DNA from: CAXBES01 sp965367015
GTDB lineage: Bacteria > Bacteroidota > Bacteroidia > Flavobacteriales > Flavobacteriaceae
Reading direction: 5' to 3'
DNA length: 64,000 nucleotides
Assembly: GCA_965367015.1 (NCBI GenBank)
Contig: CBDUGY010000003.1
Span: 1-64,000, forward strand
Shown here: in pieces, positions 1 through 9,786 of the stretch
Position numbering within the stretch: the first letter of the stretch is position 1
How the letters are laid out: the number at the start of each line of letters is the position of its first letter
Notes under the pieces: model-generated
What the model saw: the letters and a program-made list of their open reading frames with translations, nothing else
What the model was told of the DNA's origin: nothing
Databases searched by the model: none
Translations under genes and position numbers: made by a program

Positions 1-556
1 TTCTGTTTTTTGGAAGCATTTTCACCAATATCGCATTGTTGTCCTTAAACCAATTTACCGCATTCCTCATATTTGCATTCACTACAGCTTCGGTGACTTT
101 TTTAACTACTGCTTTTTCAACATCCAGGAGCCAAACCTCAACCCCGTTGGCAGTAGTATTTAAACAAGCGATCATTTTCTCGTTGGGAGACCAGATAAAA
201 CCAGAGAGACGGGCCTTTTTCGGTAAGCCTTTTACCTGCGAAGCATCTTTATCTGAAGCTTTCTTTACTTTTATATTATTGTAATAGTTTGTTCTACTAC
301 CAATATTCGTTTTAGGATTAATCCTTAAACCTGCTAAACGCATTTCAGTTTCTGAAAGCTCGTCAATAGTTTTATAGGCGTCCCGGTAGAGTAAAACAAC
401 ATTTTCGCCTTTACTGTCTATCACCACGGTAGGTGCTAAAGGAGCATTAACGAGTTCAAGTATTTCTTTAGGAGGTTCTTGATAAGTGAGTTTTTCTTGT
501 GCCGAAAGGAAAGCGGAGACAAATACAAATAAGATGAGAAGTGAGAGGTTTTTCAT
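1..556 (-). CDS. S9-family (prolyl oligopeptidase-like) serine peptidase, N-terminal fragment
   Basis: The gene starts at the ATG complementary to 554-556 and runs off the left edge, so only about 185 N-terminal residues are present. They begin with a signal peptide (MKNLSLLILFVFVSAFLSAQ). A region resembling the N-terminal beta-propeller of secreted Bacteroidota S9 peptidases follows, with a propeller-type stretch near residue 130 (LSGFIWSPNEKMIAC). The catalytic alpha/beta-hydrolase domain would lie outside the window, so the family call rests on the N-terminal half only. The probable role is degradation of peptides in the periplasm or outside the cell. It is divergent from the FabH-like gene at 700. 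Confidence 0.6.
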   Translation of the reverse strand, partial: MKNLSLLILFVFVSAFLSAQEKLTYQEPPKEILELVNAPLAPTVVIDSKGENVVLLYRDAYKTIDELSETEMRLAGLRINPKTNIGSRTNYYNNIKVKKASDKDASQVKGLPKKARLSGFIWSPNEKMIACLNTTANGVEVWLLDVEKAVVKKVTEAVVNANMRNAVNWFKDNNAILVKMLPKNR

Positions 557-699
557 GGTGATAAAATTTTTCAAAAAGATATGAAAATTTAGAGCATCTC
601 ACAATGTATTAACTATGCATGCATAATAGATATTTCTTATTTATTTCTCGCAATTCGCCCGAATAACTATCTTGCTGTACTGTTTCAAAAATAAGCTGA

Positions 700-1707
700 A
701 TGTATACATCAAAAATTACCGGTTTGGGATATTACGTGCCCGAAAATGTTGTTACCAACGACGATCTTTCAAAAGTAATGGATACGAATGACGAATGGAT
801 TCAGGAGCGTACGGGTATTATGGAAAGACGACATATAAAGAAGGGCGATGGAAATTCTACTTCCGTAATGGCGGTCAAGGCGTCAAAAATTGCTTTAGAA
901 AGGGCAAATTTAACACCTGAAGATATCGATATGATCGTGTTCGCAACTCTTAGTCCGGATATGTATTTTCCCGGTGGAGGAGTAGAGGTACAGGAAATGA
1001 TGGGAATGCGTACCATACCTGCTTTAGATGTGCGTAATCAGTGTAGTGGTTTTGTTTATTCTATTTCGGTGGCCGACCAATTTGTAAAGACCGGTATGTA
1101 TAAAAATGTGCTTGTAATTGGTGCCGAAAATCATAGTGGAGGTTTAGATTTTACGTCCAGAGGAAGAGGTGTTTCGGTTATTTTTGGTGATGGTGCGGGT
1201 GCCGCTGTTGTTTCCCGAAATGATACCGGAAAGGGTGGAATTTTGTCTACACATCTTCACAGTGAAGGAAAACATAAGGATGAATTAGCACTAAGGGGTC
1301 CGAGTACAGGTTATTGGGTGCCCGAAATCATAAAGGACAATCCGCAAGAAGATATTCCTTACTACCCTGTAATGAATGGTCAGTTTGTATTTAAGCATGC
1401 CATCGTTCGTTTTTCTGAAGTGATTCGGGAAGGTTTACAGGCAAATAACTTAGAAGTAAGTGATATCGATATGTTGATTCCACATCAGGCAAATTTGAGG
1501 ATCTCTCAATTCATTCAGAAGAAAATGAGACTGCCGGATGAAAAGGTATTCAATAATATTCAGAAATATGGAAATACTACGGCCGCATCAATTCCTATCG
1601 CTTTAACCGAAGCCTGGGAGGCGGGGAAGATAAAAGAAGGCGACCTTGTGGTTTTAGCGGCATTTGGTAGTGGATTTACCTGGGGAAGTGTGATTATTCG
1701 ATGGTAG
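700..1707 (+). CDS. Beta-ketoacyl-ACP synthase III (FabH-like)
   Basis: A 335-residue thiolase-fold condensing enzyme, full length for the family. The KAS III catalytic triad is visible: Cys115 in NQCSGF, His262 in IPHQANLRI and Asn292 in YGNTTAAS. Family members condense an acyl-CoA (often acetyl- or branched-chain acyl-CoA) with malonyl-ACP to start fatty acid or related lipid synthesis in the cytoplasm. No other fatty acid genes are adjacent. It may therefore be an accessory copy rather than the main fabH of the plsX-fabH operon, and I give no symbol. It is monocistronic and followed 14 bases after its stop by a strong terminator hairpin. Confidence 0.88.
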   Translation: MYTSKITGLGYYVPENVVTNDDLSKVMDTNDEWIQERTGIMERRHIKKGDGNSTSVMAVKASKIALERANLTPEDIDMIVFATLSPDMYFPGGGVEVQEMMGMRTIPALDVRNQCSGFVYSISVADQFVKTGMYKNVLVIGAENHSGGLDFTSRGRGVSVIFGDGAGAAVVSRNDTGKGGILSTHLHSEGKHKDELALRGPSTGYWVPEIIKDNPQEDIPYYPVMNGQFVFKHAIVRFSEVIREGLQANNLEVSDIDMLIPHQANLRISQFIQKKMRLPDEKVFNNIQKYGNTTAASIPIALTEAWEAGKIKEGDLVVLAAFGSGFTWGSVIIRW

Positions 1708-1720
1708 ATAATAAAATACA

Positions 1721-1753
1721 AAAGCCTTCCGAAGTAGCAAACGGAAGGCTTTT
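1721..1753 (+). terminator. Rho-independent terminator after the FabH-like gene
   Basis: An 11-base perfect stem (AAAGCCTTCCG at 1721-1731 with CGGAAGGCTTT at 1742-1752) with a 10-base loop. It begins 14 bases after the stop at 1707. The A-rich left flank and T-rich right arm could let it work in both directions, although the minus-strand receptor gene reads away from it. Confidence 0.85.
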
Positions 1754-1889
1754 AGGTTACCTAATAGATTCAAAATTTTTTAAAGGCTAATTCAAATAAA
1801 TTAAAAATAGTTGTTTAGGTATATCTTAATAGACTCACCAAATTCAGTTTTGTTTCATTCGTTAGTGCTATTTAACATTAAAATAACAC

Positions 1890-4331
1890 TTAGAAAATAC
1901 CACCGCCGCCATCTTTTTCTCTGTCGTCTCTTCTCTTTCTAGACTTAGCTCTGTATTTACCTCCTCCGAACCGGTAGGATAGCCCAACATAAACTGTGTT
2001 ACTTTCCCAATTGAAAGCTCCAACTTGCGAATATGGTCTGGAACCGTTAAATGCGAATTGCATGGTATCGAAAATATCGTTGTAGTTAATGCTAAACGTG
2101 CCGCGTCCTTCCCAGAGAGAATATCGCGCTCCCAGATTCACAAAATACATCGGGTCCACTTCAAATTGTATACCCTTATTCTTACCACGATACATTCCGA
2201 AGGCAGATAATGTAAGATCCTCCGTGACTTTAAAATTATTGAACATTCTAAAATTCCATGCCGTATTATCAACTTCCACAGTTTCTGTTATAATGTCGGA
2301 TACAGTAGGGTTATTACCTGGGTTGTTTAAACTTTCAGTTATTCCTTTCTGTGTTTGTTGATAGAGATCGAAACTCATGTTGAAATTCCACCATTTCAAA
2401 GGTTTGTAGTTACTCGATATTTCTATTCCGTAGGCGTTAGTATTATCGTAGTTATCGAAAGTAAGAATAACTTTATTCAGGTCGGTTCTATCGACGAAGA
2501 CCGCCCGATTAATTTCATCTTCAATAGCTCTAAAGAATATACCCCCCGTGATACTTCCTTTTTCAAGATTTCTTGTATAGTTAGCCTCCACAGAATTTGT
2601 AAATTGCGGCTGAAGTTGGGTGTTTCCGAAAGAAGAAATGAGCGGTGTACTCCATTCTCTAATTGGGTTGACTTGATCTAAGCCGGGTCTGTCAACACGA
2701 CGGCTATAACTCACCTGAAACTGATTTGCTTCGGTAGGAGTATAGGTTACAAATGCCGAAGGATAAACCTGAATATAATCGTTAGTAAATGAGCGAACCG
2801 TATTAGTATCAGCTTTTACATCAACCGTTTCTGCCCGAACTCCAACTTGATAGGACCATTTTTCGTAATTTTTTCCGAAGGTGGCATAGGCCGAATAGAT
2901 ATCCCTTTGGTAATCGAAATCGGTATCGGGTGTGGAAATTAAATCTCCATTTGAGTTGAAACTTTGTCCGGTAGACGCATACTGTAAATTTGTGTCGAAT
3001 AATCTCGCTTCCAATCCAAGTTCCAGTTTTGTTGATTCTGAAAGAGGATTCACATAATCTAAATTTACGGTAAGTCGATCTCTCTCGGTATCCACAAAAT
3101 CAATATAGTTTGGAAAGGCGGAAGCTCCAGAAAAACGAAAATCTGCAATTTCATCTGAATTGAAAGTATTGTAGTCTGCTTCCAATTCTACATTATGGCC
3201 ATCTTTCTCAAAATCTAGTTTGTAATTAAAATTGTATTGAGCAGACATATTTTCATTTTCGGCATTGAAACGTTGTACTTGATTTCGCGACGGATCATCG
3301 TAATAAAATATGTTGGTGTCCCCTTGAGTGCTGCCATCAAAAATATTTTGATTTGTAAAGATAGAGAGCGTGTTTTTGTCATTCAAATAAAAATCCACCC
3401 CAACTTTAAACAGGTTTGATTTTCTGCTTTCTAAAAATTCAAATAATTGTTCCGAATTGTCATCAGACCGAAATATGTGTCCAAAATTTTCGTTTTTTGA
3501 AACGTTATTACCGTAGTTTCCGTAGAAGTTAAACTTCCCATTGCGATAATTCATATCGAGTGAACCGTTGAATTTCGCCTGCTCTTCGTAGGTTAATCCA
3601 ACACTTGCATTTCCATTGAAACCGATGGTCACGTTTTTATGAAGGATGATATTAATGATACCGCTCATACCCTCGGGATTGTATTTGGCAGAGGGATTGG
3701 TAATAAGTTCGATCTGTTTGATGGAAGTAGATGGGATTTGTTTTAGGAGTTGAGCCACAGGAACATTAGATAGTTTTCCATCTACCATTACGCGCACATT
3801 CTGATTTCCACGCATGGCAATGGCGCCTGTTTGTTGATCAATACTTACTGAGGGCAGATTATTCATAATATCTGAGGCTGTTGGACCCGCTGTAGTGAGA
3901 TCCTTACCCACATTGATAACCTTTCTGTCTAGTTTTTGCTGAATTGTTGAACGCTCAGCGATTACTGTAACTTCATCCAGTCCCGCCGCTTCTTCTTCTA
4001 AGTAGATATTTCCTAGATCTATATTTCTATTCCCTCGGGTTATCTCTATTTCAGAATTGTAGGTTTTGTAACCTATATATTGAATAGATACTTTACTTTT
4101 TCCTTCGGGAATTTCTTCAATGATAAATTTTCCATCATCATCGGTAACGCCACCGGTGATAATTTCACCATTTATGGTTTTTATCACTATCGTGACATAT
4201 GGGATAGGCTGTTGTAAATTTTTATCGATCACAGTACCCGATATTTTACCGGGTTTATCTGTGCTGGGTTCATGTAGGGCATAGGTTGAAAGGCTTGCCA
4301 ACATGGCAAACAGGATAATTAGCTGTTTCAT
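1890..4331 (-). CDS. TonB-dependent outer-membrane receptor (carboxypeptidase-regulatory + plug + barrel)
   Basis: An 813-residue outer membrane protein. In order: signal peptide (1-18), a carboxypeptidase-regulatory-like beta-sandwich (about 28-110, starting GKISGTVIDKNLQQPIPYVT), a plug domain (about 130-232, with ITNPSAKYNPEGMSGIINI at its end), then a long beta-barrel rich in aromatic and Asn-containing strands. This is the Bacteroidota outer-membrane beta-barrel receptor family, which imports nutrients or metal complexes using TonB energy. The substrate cannot be told from sequence. The tail after the last barrel strand is unusual: a basic, then Gly-rich segment (KSRKRRDD, GGGGIF). No SusD partner is next to it, so it is not a classical polysaccharide locus. 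A hairpin with a T-tract lies about 160 bases upstream. Confidence 0.92.
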   Translation of the reverse strand: MKQLIILFAMLASLSTYALHEPSTDKPGKISGTVIDKNLQQPIPYVTIVIKTINGEIITGGVTDDDGKFIIEEIPEGKSKVSIQYIGYKTYNSEIEITRGNRNIDLGNIYLEEEAAGLDEVTVIAERSTIQQKLDRKVINVGKDLTTAGPTASDIMNNLPSVSIDQQTGAIAMRGNQNVRVMVDGKLSNVPVAQLLKQIPSTSIKQIELITNPSAKYNPEGMSGIINIILHKNVTIGFNGNASVGLTYEEQAKFNGSLDMNYRNGKFNFYGNYGNNVSKNENFGHIFRSDDNSEQLFEFLESRKSNLFKVGVDFYLNDKNTLSIFTNQNIFDGSTQGDTNIFYYDDPSRNQVQRFNAENENMSAQYNFNYKLDFEKDGHNVELEADYNTFNSDEIADFRFSGASAFPNYIDFVDTERDRLTVNLDYVNPLSESTKLELGLEARLFDTNLQYASTGQSFNSNGDLISTPDTDFDYQRDIYSAYATFGKNYEKWSYQVGVRAETVDVKADTNTVRSFTNDYIQVYPSAFVTYTPTEANQFQVSYSRRVDRPGLDQVNPIREWSTPLISSFGNTQLQPQFTNSVEANYTRNLEKGSITGGIFFRAIEDEINRAVFVDRTDLNKVILTFDNYDNTNAYGIEISSNYKPLKWWNFNMSFDLYQQTQKGITESLNNPGNNPTVSDIITETVEVDNTAWNFRMFNNFKVTEDLTLSAFGMYRGKNKGIQFEVDPMYFVNLGARYSLWEGRGTFSINYNDIFDTMQFAFNGSRPYSQVGAFNWESNTVYVGLSYRFGGGKYRAKSRKRRDDREKDGGGGIF

Positions 4332-4487
4332 TTTTTTGATTGATTTTATGGTTGTTTTTGATGAATACTATCGCCTTGTTTACCTAGAGGTAAAAACCAC
4401 TTGATTAGGGTGATATATGCAAGACATATAGAAATAAGACTAAAAAGTGAAAAAATCGTTACAGAAGAAATTAATTTTAACAAAAAA

Positions 4488-4517
4488 ACAAGCCCAAAGT
4501 CTAAACTTCGGGCTTGT
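4488..4517 (-). terminator. Hairpin with T-tract (minus strand), possible terminator or attenuator
   Basis: ACAAGCCC at 4488-4495 pairs with GGGCTTGT at 4510-4517, with further imperfect pairing inside. On the minus strand it is followed by a run of seven T. It lies 157 bases upstream of the TonB-receptor start and about 500 bases past the symporter stop. It is thus either the end of a long symporter 3' region or an attenuator in the receptor leader. The rest of the gap at 4332-4692 shows no convincing gene. Confidence 0.5.
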
Positions 4518-4692
4518 AACTTCACTGCTATTATTAACACTAACCATCAACGTAAAAATTTTCACAGTGAAGATGAAACGTTTCTATACAATAGACGTAT
4601 GAATATATGTATTGTTACACCAAAGTATTATTTTAACGAAGTTTTATGAATTGTATAAAAGAGGGGTTGTATTTTTCAGAAAAAATAATCCA

Positions 4693-5052
4693 TTGAAAAA
4701 AACATTAGTCATTGGCGCAAGCCTTAATCCGGCCCGATATTCGAACCTCGCAATTAATAGATTGGTTACTTACAAGCATCCAGTAGTTGCCATTGGCCTT
4801 AAAGAAGGTGAAGTTGCGGGCGTGCAAATTTCTACTGAAAAAAAAGATTTTAAGGATATCGATACAGTTACGTTATATTTAAATCCGCAACGTCAAAAAT
4901 CTTATTATGATTATATCATTTCTCTGAAACCCAAGAGAGTTATTTTCAATCCCGGTACCGAGAACCCCGAATTTTTCAAAATTCTTAGAGAAAACAGTAT
5001 AGAAGTTGAGGTTGCGTGTACGCTAGTTCTTTTGGGAACGAATCAGTACTAA
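4693..5052 (+). CDS. CoA-binding domain protein (YccU-like)
   Basis: A small Rossmann-fold protein of about 119 residues. The nucleotide-binding loop is at the very start (KKTLVIGASLNPARYSN), followed by alternating beta/alpha elements and a C-terminal NPGTENPEF segment typical of the CoA_binding_2 family. The open frame extends upstream to 4612, but those 27 residues precede the first beta strand and look non-native. I therefore place the start at the TTG at 4693; an alternative start cannot be excluded. Family function is poorly defined (CoA or nucleotide binding). Its last 30 bases overlap the 3' end of the convergent symporter gene. Confidence 0.75.
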   Translation: MKKTLVIGASLNPARYSNLAINRLVTYKHPVVAIGLKEGEVAGVQISTEKKDFKDIDTVTLYLNPQRQKSYYDYIISLKPKRVIFNPGTENPEFFKILRENSIEVEVACTLVLLGTNQY

Positions 5053-6468
5053 ACCAAAGAATGTCAAGGCACCATTAAGGATTAGTATAAAAAATCCGAA
5101 ATCAAAGCCAAACCATTCCAGACAGGCATAACTAACGGCATATCCCAAGATGGGTGTAGCAATAGCCACGGCCGGAACAAAATTATCCTTAACATTCCAT
5201 TTAGTGAAAAGCCCATAGGCATATAGCCCTAACAGCGGGCCGTAAGTATAACCTGCGAAAGTGAAAAGTTTTGCGATTACGGAGGCATCAGCGATAATAT
5301 ATTTAAAGATTATTATCACTAGAATTAGCACAACCGACATGTAGATATGAATTCTTTTCCGAACTCTTACCTGTTTCTTTTCATCGTATTTCTTTTCAAT
5401 ATCCATAATATCAATACTGAAGGAAGTGGTAAGCGAAGTAAGAGCACTATCTGCGCTTGAGTAAGCCGCAGCGATCAAACCAAGAAGAAAGAAAATTCCA
5501 ACAGAGATCCCAAGACCGGACTGAGTGGCAATAGTTGGGAATAACTTATCTCGTTGAGCATCTATACCATTTTGTTCGGCGTAAACCGTCAATAATAATC
5601 CCAATGCCAGAAAAACAAAATTCACTATAGTAAGTACTATGGTAAACCAAAACATGTTTTTTTGCGCGTCCTTTAAATTGCGACAAGTGAGATTCTTCTG
5701 CATCATATCCTGGTCTAAGCCTGTCATTACTATAGCGATAAATGCACCACTAATAAATTGCTTCACAAAATGATCAGCCGATTTCCAATCGTCGAAAAAG
5801 AACATTTGAGAAAGATCGCTATCTGCGATAAACCCAAATAAATTTCCGGCGGAAAGCCCCAGATCTGTGGCTACAAAATAAACAGCGACACCAACGGCAA
5901 TAAGCATAAATAGGGTTTGAAGCGTGTCTGTCCAAACAATTGTTTTAATTCCGCTTTTAAAAGTATATAACCAAATTAGTAATATTGTGATGGTTACCGT
6001 AACCCAAAAAGGAACACCCATGGCATCAAATACTAAATCCTGTAATACGATAGCAACTAAGTAAAGTCTGAAACTTGCCCCAACAATACGGGATAAAAGA
6101 AAGAATGAGGCTCCTGTTTTGTAAGAATACCTGCCGAATCGACCTTCCAAATATGAGTAGATGGAGGTAAGATTGAGGCGGTAATATAAAGGTAATAAAA
6201 CCAATCCGATGACTGCATACCCCACCGTATAACCCAGAACCACTTGAAAGTAGCTAAATTTTGAAGCTTCTACCCAACCGGGAACGGAAATAAAGGTAAC
6301 CCCACTTAAGGAAGCACCAATCATTCCGAAGGCAACCAAATACCAAGGCGATTGTTTTCCTGCTTTAAAGAAATCGGAATTGCTACCTCCTTTGTTTGTG
6401 AAATGTGAAACCAATAGTAAAACACCGAAATATCCGGCGATTAATAGGATTATTTGATAAGGCTGCAT
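5023..6468 (-). CDS. Sodium:solute symporter (SSS family)
   Basis: A 481-residue polytopic inner membrane protein with about 13 hydrophobic segments and the SSS-family N-terminal region (DFFKAGKQSPWYLVAFGMIGASLSG split over residues 33-57). There is a conserved Ala/Ser-rich stretch near residue 335 (GLIAAAYSSADSALTSL), which in SSS transporters forms part of the Na+ site. It would couple substrate uptake to the sodium gradient; related flavobacterial proteins are annotated as proline, sugar or sialic acid transporters, but the substrate is not predictable here. It stands alone and overlaps the convergent CoA-binding gene by 30 bases. Confidence 0.9.
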   Translation of the reverse strand: MQPYQIILLIAGYFGVLLLVSHFTNKGGSNSDFFKAGKQSPWYLVAFGMIGASLSGVTFISVPGWVEASKFSYFQVVLGYTVGYAVIGLVLLPLYYRLNLTSIYSYLEGRFGRYSYKTGASFFLLSRIVGASFRLYLVAIVLQDLVFDAMGVPFWVTVTITILLIWLYTFKSGIKTIVWTDTLQTLFMLIAVGVAVYFVATDLGLSAGNLFGFIADSDLSQMFFFDDWKSADHFVKQFISGAFIAIVMTGLDQDMMQKNLTCRNLKDAQKNMFWFTIVLTIVNFVFLALGLLLTVYAEQNGIDAQRDKLFPTIATQSGLGISVGIFFLLGLIAAAYSSADSALTSLTTSFSIDIMDIEKKYDEKKQVRVRKRIHIYMSVVLILVIIIFKYIIADASVIAKLFTFAGYTYGPLLGLYAYGLFTKWNVKDNFVPAVAIATPILGYAVSYACLEWFGFDFGFFILILNGALTFFGLVLIRSQKN

Positions 6469-6588
6469 AAAATTTCGACTTTCTTTTGAACTTCGTAAAA
6501 ATACAAAGATTGTTTACCCGAAGCGCTCAATTTTTTAATACTTTTGAATTCTTTTGACACTCAGTGACATACCTTTAAGATTTTTGTT

Positions 6589-9078
6589 ATGAAGTTTAAG
6601 CTACTTTTATTAGTTCTATTATTATTTAGTGCGTTAAGTCTACAATCTCAGGAATATCTTGAAATGATCGATTCCGGTACCTACTCGGTAGAGGAAATTG
6701 TCTTAAATGCCGAAAACTATTTTGAGAATCGAGATAAAGGCCGCGGATCGGGATACAAGCAGTTTAAACGTTGGGAGTACAATGCTAAACGATTAATGAA
6801 TGAAAATGGCTTTCTGCCATCAGTTCTGGAAAATCTTACGGAACTTCAGCGTTATGAAGCTTACTTAAATCAAACTTCTCACAACAGACTTCCATTAAAC
6901 GATAACTGGCAGGAGTTGGGGCCGATGAATTGGAACGCAACTACTAGTTGGAACCCGGGAGTTGGTCGGGTAACAAGTATTGCTATTGATCCCTTGGATA
7001 GTAATCATATTATAGTTGGTGCTAATACAGGTGGTGTATGGAAAACCGAAGATGCCGGTGCAACCTGGATTCCGTTACACGATAATTTTACGAATTTGTC
7101 TGTATATTCAGTGACGATTGACCCCTCAAATTCGGATATTTATTTCTTTGGATCTAGCGATGGTTTAATTTTCAAATCGGAAGATGCAGGTGCCACGTGG
7201 AACTTTTTGAGTGATGCCGGGAATTCGCTTGTAAATAAAATTCTCCTGCATCCCACCAATTCCAATATGATGTTCATTACGATGCAAAATGGTGGGATTA
7301 AAAGATCGGTTGATGCAGGTGCTACCTGGCAACAGACTATTTCAGATAACAATGGCTACGATGTAGAATTTAATCCGGCCGATCCAATGATTGTTTATGC
7401 ATCAGGAAGTGGTTTTTATAAGTCGGTTGATGGTGGCGAGACGTTTTCAACAATTAATGGATTTACAAACGGACCGAAAATGATTGGAGTTTCAGCTGCC
7501 GATCCCGATAGAGTTTATGTGGTAGAAGCGGATTCTGGAATCTTTGGAGCTTTTTATTCCTCTATAGACGCAGGTGATTCTTTTAATCAATTGCCACATG
7601 GCACCAATAATTACTTCGGCTATAGCACTAGTGGTAATGACAATTCGGGGCAGGCTCCCAGAGATATGGATATCGCGGTAAATCCGAATGATGCAACTGA
7701 AGTTCATATCGCCGGAGTACTTACATGGCGTTCTACAGATAGTGGGGCTTCTTTTAGTTGCACATCAGATTGGATTCCAAATGCAGCAGCTGGGGCCGAT
7801 ATTGGTTATTGTCATGCCGATGTGGATATTATGGTCTTTGATGGAACTACACTTTATGTTGGTACAGATGGAGGGATTTTCAAGGCGGTAAACACCTCAG
7901 ATATTTCAGCAACTTATTATACAGATCTATCAACAGGTCTTGGGATTCGACAATTTTACAAAATCGGGGTTTCTCAAACCGAAGATGTAACTATTACTGG
8001 CGGTTCACAAGATAATGGGACATCCTTTTACACCGAGGCTAATGGTTGGAAAGATTGGATCGGAGCCGATGGAATGGAAGGGTTCGTCGATAAGGACAAC
8101 GCAGATATAATGTATGGAATGATACAATTTGGAGCCATGTACAGAACCGATAATGGCGCGAATTCACTCATTGGGCTGAATAACCCTGGGCCGGGTTTTG
8201 GCGAATGGGTAAGTCCCTTCGAACAAGACCCCGAAGATCCTAATACAATATATGTGGGCTATGATGGTGTGTATAAATCAGTTAATAAAGGAGTAAGTTG
8301 GACACCTATTTCTCAGAACTTTGGGAGTAATCTCACAAATCTTAAAATTGCTCCTTCCAACCATCAAATCATGTATGCCTCCAGAGGGATTCAGATGTAT
8401 AGAACTGAAGATGGTGGCGCCACAGATTGGGTGCAAGTAACCACGCCAACGGGGATGGTAAATTCAATTGCTATTCACCCTACCAACCCAAACAAGATTG
8501 CTGTCGCTACTACCAGTTTTAATAAAGTTTTTGTTTCGAACGACGGAGGGCAGAGCTGGGAAACTTACAAAAAGAATCTTCCGAATTTTAGCTCTTTGGC
8601 CTTGGTTTGGGATAAGAACGGACAAGATGGCTTGTACTTGGGTATGAATTATGGAATATATTATATTGATAATTCTTTTACCGATTGGCAGCCTTATTCA
8701 AATAATTTACCGAACGTTATTATCAATGAACTTGATATCAACAATACAACGAATATGTTGTATGCGGCAACCTATGGACGAGGATTGTTCGCTTCTCCAT
8801 TGGTGGAAGATGTATTAGGGATCAGTGAAAGGTTTAATCAATCGAATGTTTTGCTGTTTCCCAATCCGGCAGATTCGCAGATTACGATCTCTCTTTCAGA
8901 ATCCTTTGAGACCGATATTAGAATTTTCGATCTTACCGGAAAAATAATGGTTTATACCGCGAATGCACCGATCACAGATAATTATAAGTTGGATATTAGT
9001 TCTTTACCTAGCGGCGTATATTTTATCAGACTTTCTTCGGAAGCGGGAACAGTTACCAAGAAGCTTATCAAAAAATAG
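6589..9078 (+). CDS. Secreted Asp-box (sortilin/VPS10-like propeller) protein with T9SS sorting domain
   Basis: An 829-residue exported protein. A signal peptide (1-20, ending LQSQ) is followed by a helical spacer, then at least nine Asp-box motifs of the S/T-x-D-x-G-x-T/S-W/F type (for example TEDAGATW, SEDAGATW, SVDAGATW, SVDGGETF, SNDGGQSW) spread over residues 150-670. This pattern marks ten-bladed or stacked beta-propellers of the sortilin/exo-sialidase fold. The last 75 residues form a T9SS type A sorting domain (LLFPNPADSQITIS ... SGVYFIRL ... KKLIKK), so the protein should be exported through the outer membrane and attached or released. The catalytic residues of true sialidases are not recognisable. 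A binding or peptidase-associated role is possible but unproven. Confidence 0.88.
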   Translation: MKFKLLLLVLLLFSALSLQSQEYLEMIDSGTYSVEEIVLNAENYFENRDKGRGSGYKQFKRWEYNAKRLMNENGFLPSVLENLTELQRYEAYLNQTSHNRLPLNDNWQELGPMNWNATTSWNPGVGRVTSIAIDPLDSNHIIVGANTGGVWKTEDAGATWIPLHDNFTNLSVYSVTIDPSNSDIYFFGSSDGLIFKSEDAGATWNFLSDAGNSLVNKILLHPTNSNMMFITMQNGGIKRSVDAGATWQQTISDNNGYDVEFNPADPMIVYASGSGFYKSVDGGETFSTINGFTNGPKMIGVSAADPDRVYVVEADSGIFGAFYSSIDAGDSFNQLPHGTNNYFGYSTSGNDNSGQAPRDMDIAVNPNDATEVHIAGVLTWRSTDSGASFSCTSDWIPNAAAGADIGYCHADVDIMVFDGTTLYVGTDGGIFKAVNTSDISATYYTDLSTGLGIRQFYKIGVSQTEDVTITGGSQDNGTSFYTEANGWKDWIGADGMEGFVDKDNADIMYGMIQFGAMYRTDNGANSLIGLNNPGPGFGEWVSPFEQDPEDPNTIYVGYDGVYKSVNKGVSWTPISQNFGSNLTNLKIAPSNHQIMYASRGIQMYRTEDGGATDWVQVTTPTGMVNSIAIHPTNPNKIAVATTSFNKVFVSNDGGQSWETYKKNLPNFSSLALVWDKNGQDGLYLGMNYGIYYIDNSFTDWQPYSNNLPNVIINELDINNTTNMLYAATYGRGLFASPLVEDVLGISERFNQSNVLLFPNPADSQITISLSESFETDIRIFDLTGKIMVYTANAPITDNYKLDISSLPSGVYFIRLSSEAGTVTKKLIKK

Positions 9079-9100
9079 AAGTAATAACGCATTAGAATAA

Positions 9101-9138
9101 GCTTCCCGAAATTCACGTATTTCTGAAGCATTTTTTTT
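9101..9138 (+). terminator. Rho-independent terminator after the Asp-box protein
   Basis: A bulged hairpin: GCTTC (9101-9105) and GAAAT (9108-9112) pair with ATTTC (9119-9123) and GAAGC (9125-9129), followed by ATTTTTTTT. It separates the secreted-protein gene from recR. Confidence 0.75.
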
Positions 9139-9161
9139 ATATTGCCCTCAATATTTGCCCT

Positions 9162-9782
9162 ATGGATTTTTCTTCTAAACTACTTGAGAACGCTGTAAAC
9201 GAAATGTCGCAACTTCCGGGAATCGGAAAACGTACGGCGCTTCGTTTGGTGTTACACTTATTGAAGCAACCTCAGGATCAGACTCATAAATTATCGCAAA
9301 GCTTACAACAAATGCGCGATGAGGTTAACTTTTGTAATAGTTGTCATAATATTAGTGACACCGCTCTATGTGAAATATGTGCTAATCCCAATCGAAATGA
9401 AAGAATTGTATGCGTTGTTGAAGATATTAGGGACGTAATGGCAATAGAGAACACAAGTCAGTTTCGAGGACGGTATCACGTTCTCGGCGGAAAGATCTCA
9501 CCTATGGATGGGATTGGGCCGGGAGAATTGAATATTGTTAGTTTGATAGAAAAAGTTAGATCGGGAAGTATTGATGAATTGATATTCGCCTTGAGTTCAA
9601 CCATGGAAGGCGATACAACAAACTTTTATATTTTTAGGCAAATAGAAGAATATCAAGTGCTCACAACTACAATCGCGAGAGGGATCTCTGTAGGTGATGA
9701 ACTTGAATATGCCGATGAGGTAACACTGGGGCGCAGTATTTTAAATAGAATTCCATTTGAAAATTCACTAAAAAGCTCCTAG
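9162..9782 (+). CDS. recR: Recombination mediator protein RecR
   Basis: A 206-residue protein of normal length. In order: an N-terminal helix-hairpin-helix (LPGIGKRTALRL, 18-29), a four-cysteine zinc finger (Cys58, Cys61, Cys70, Cys73), a Toprim domain starting IVCVVEDIRD, and the C-terminal LGRSILNRIPFEN segment. With RecO (and RecF) it loads RecA onto SSB-coated single-stranded DNA during gap repair. It is followed after four bases by a glycosyltransferase gene, so the two are probably co-transcribed, as in other flavobacteria, without an obvious functional link. Confidence 0.97.
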   Translation: MDFSSKLLENAVNEMSQLPGIGKRTALRLVLHLLKQPQDQTHKLSQSLQQMRDEVNFCNSCHNISDTALCEICANPNRNERIVCVVEDIRDVMAIENTSQFRGRYHVLGGKISPMDGIGPGELNIVSLIEKVRSGSIDELIFALSSTMEGDTTNFYIFRQIEEYQVLTTTIARGISVGDELEYADEVTLGRSILNRIPFENSLKSS

Positions 9783-9786
9783 CATT

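Noticed and set aside
4346..4540. A 64-residue hydrophobic minus-strand frame upstream of the TonB receptor.
   Set aside because: It spans the hairpin at 4488-4517, has no family resemblance and weak start context; it looks like chance in AT-rich DNA.
6589..9078. Calling the Asp-box protein a sialidase.
   Set aside because: Asp-boxes define a fold, not activity; the Arg triad and RIP motif of sialidases are not seen.
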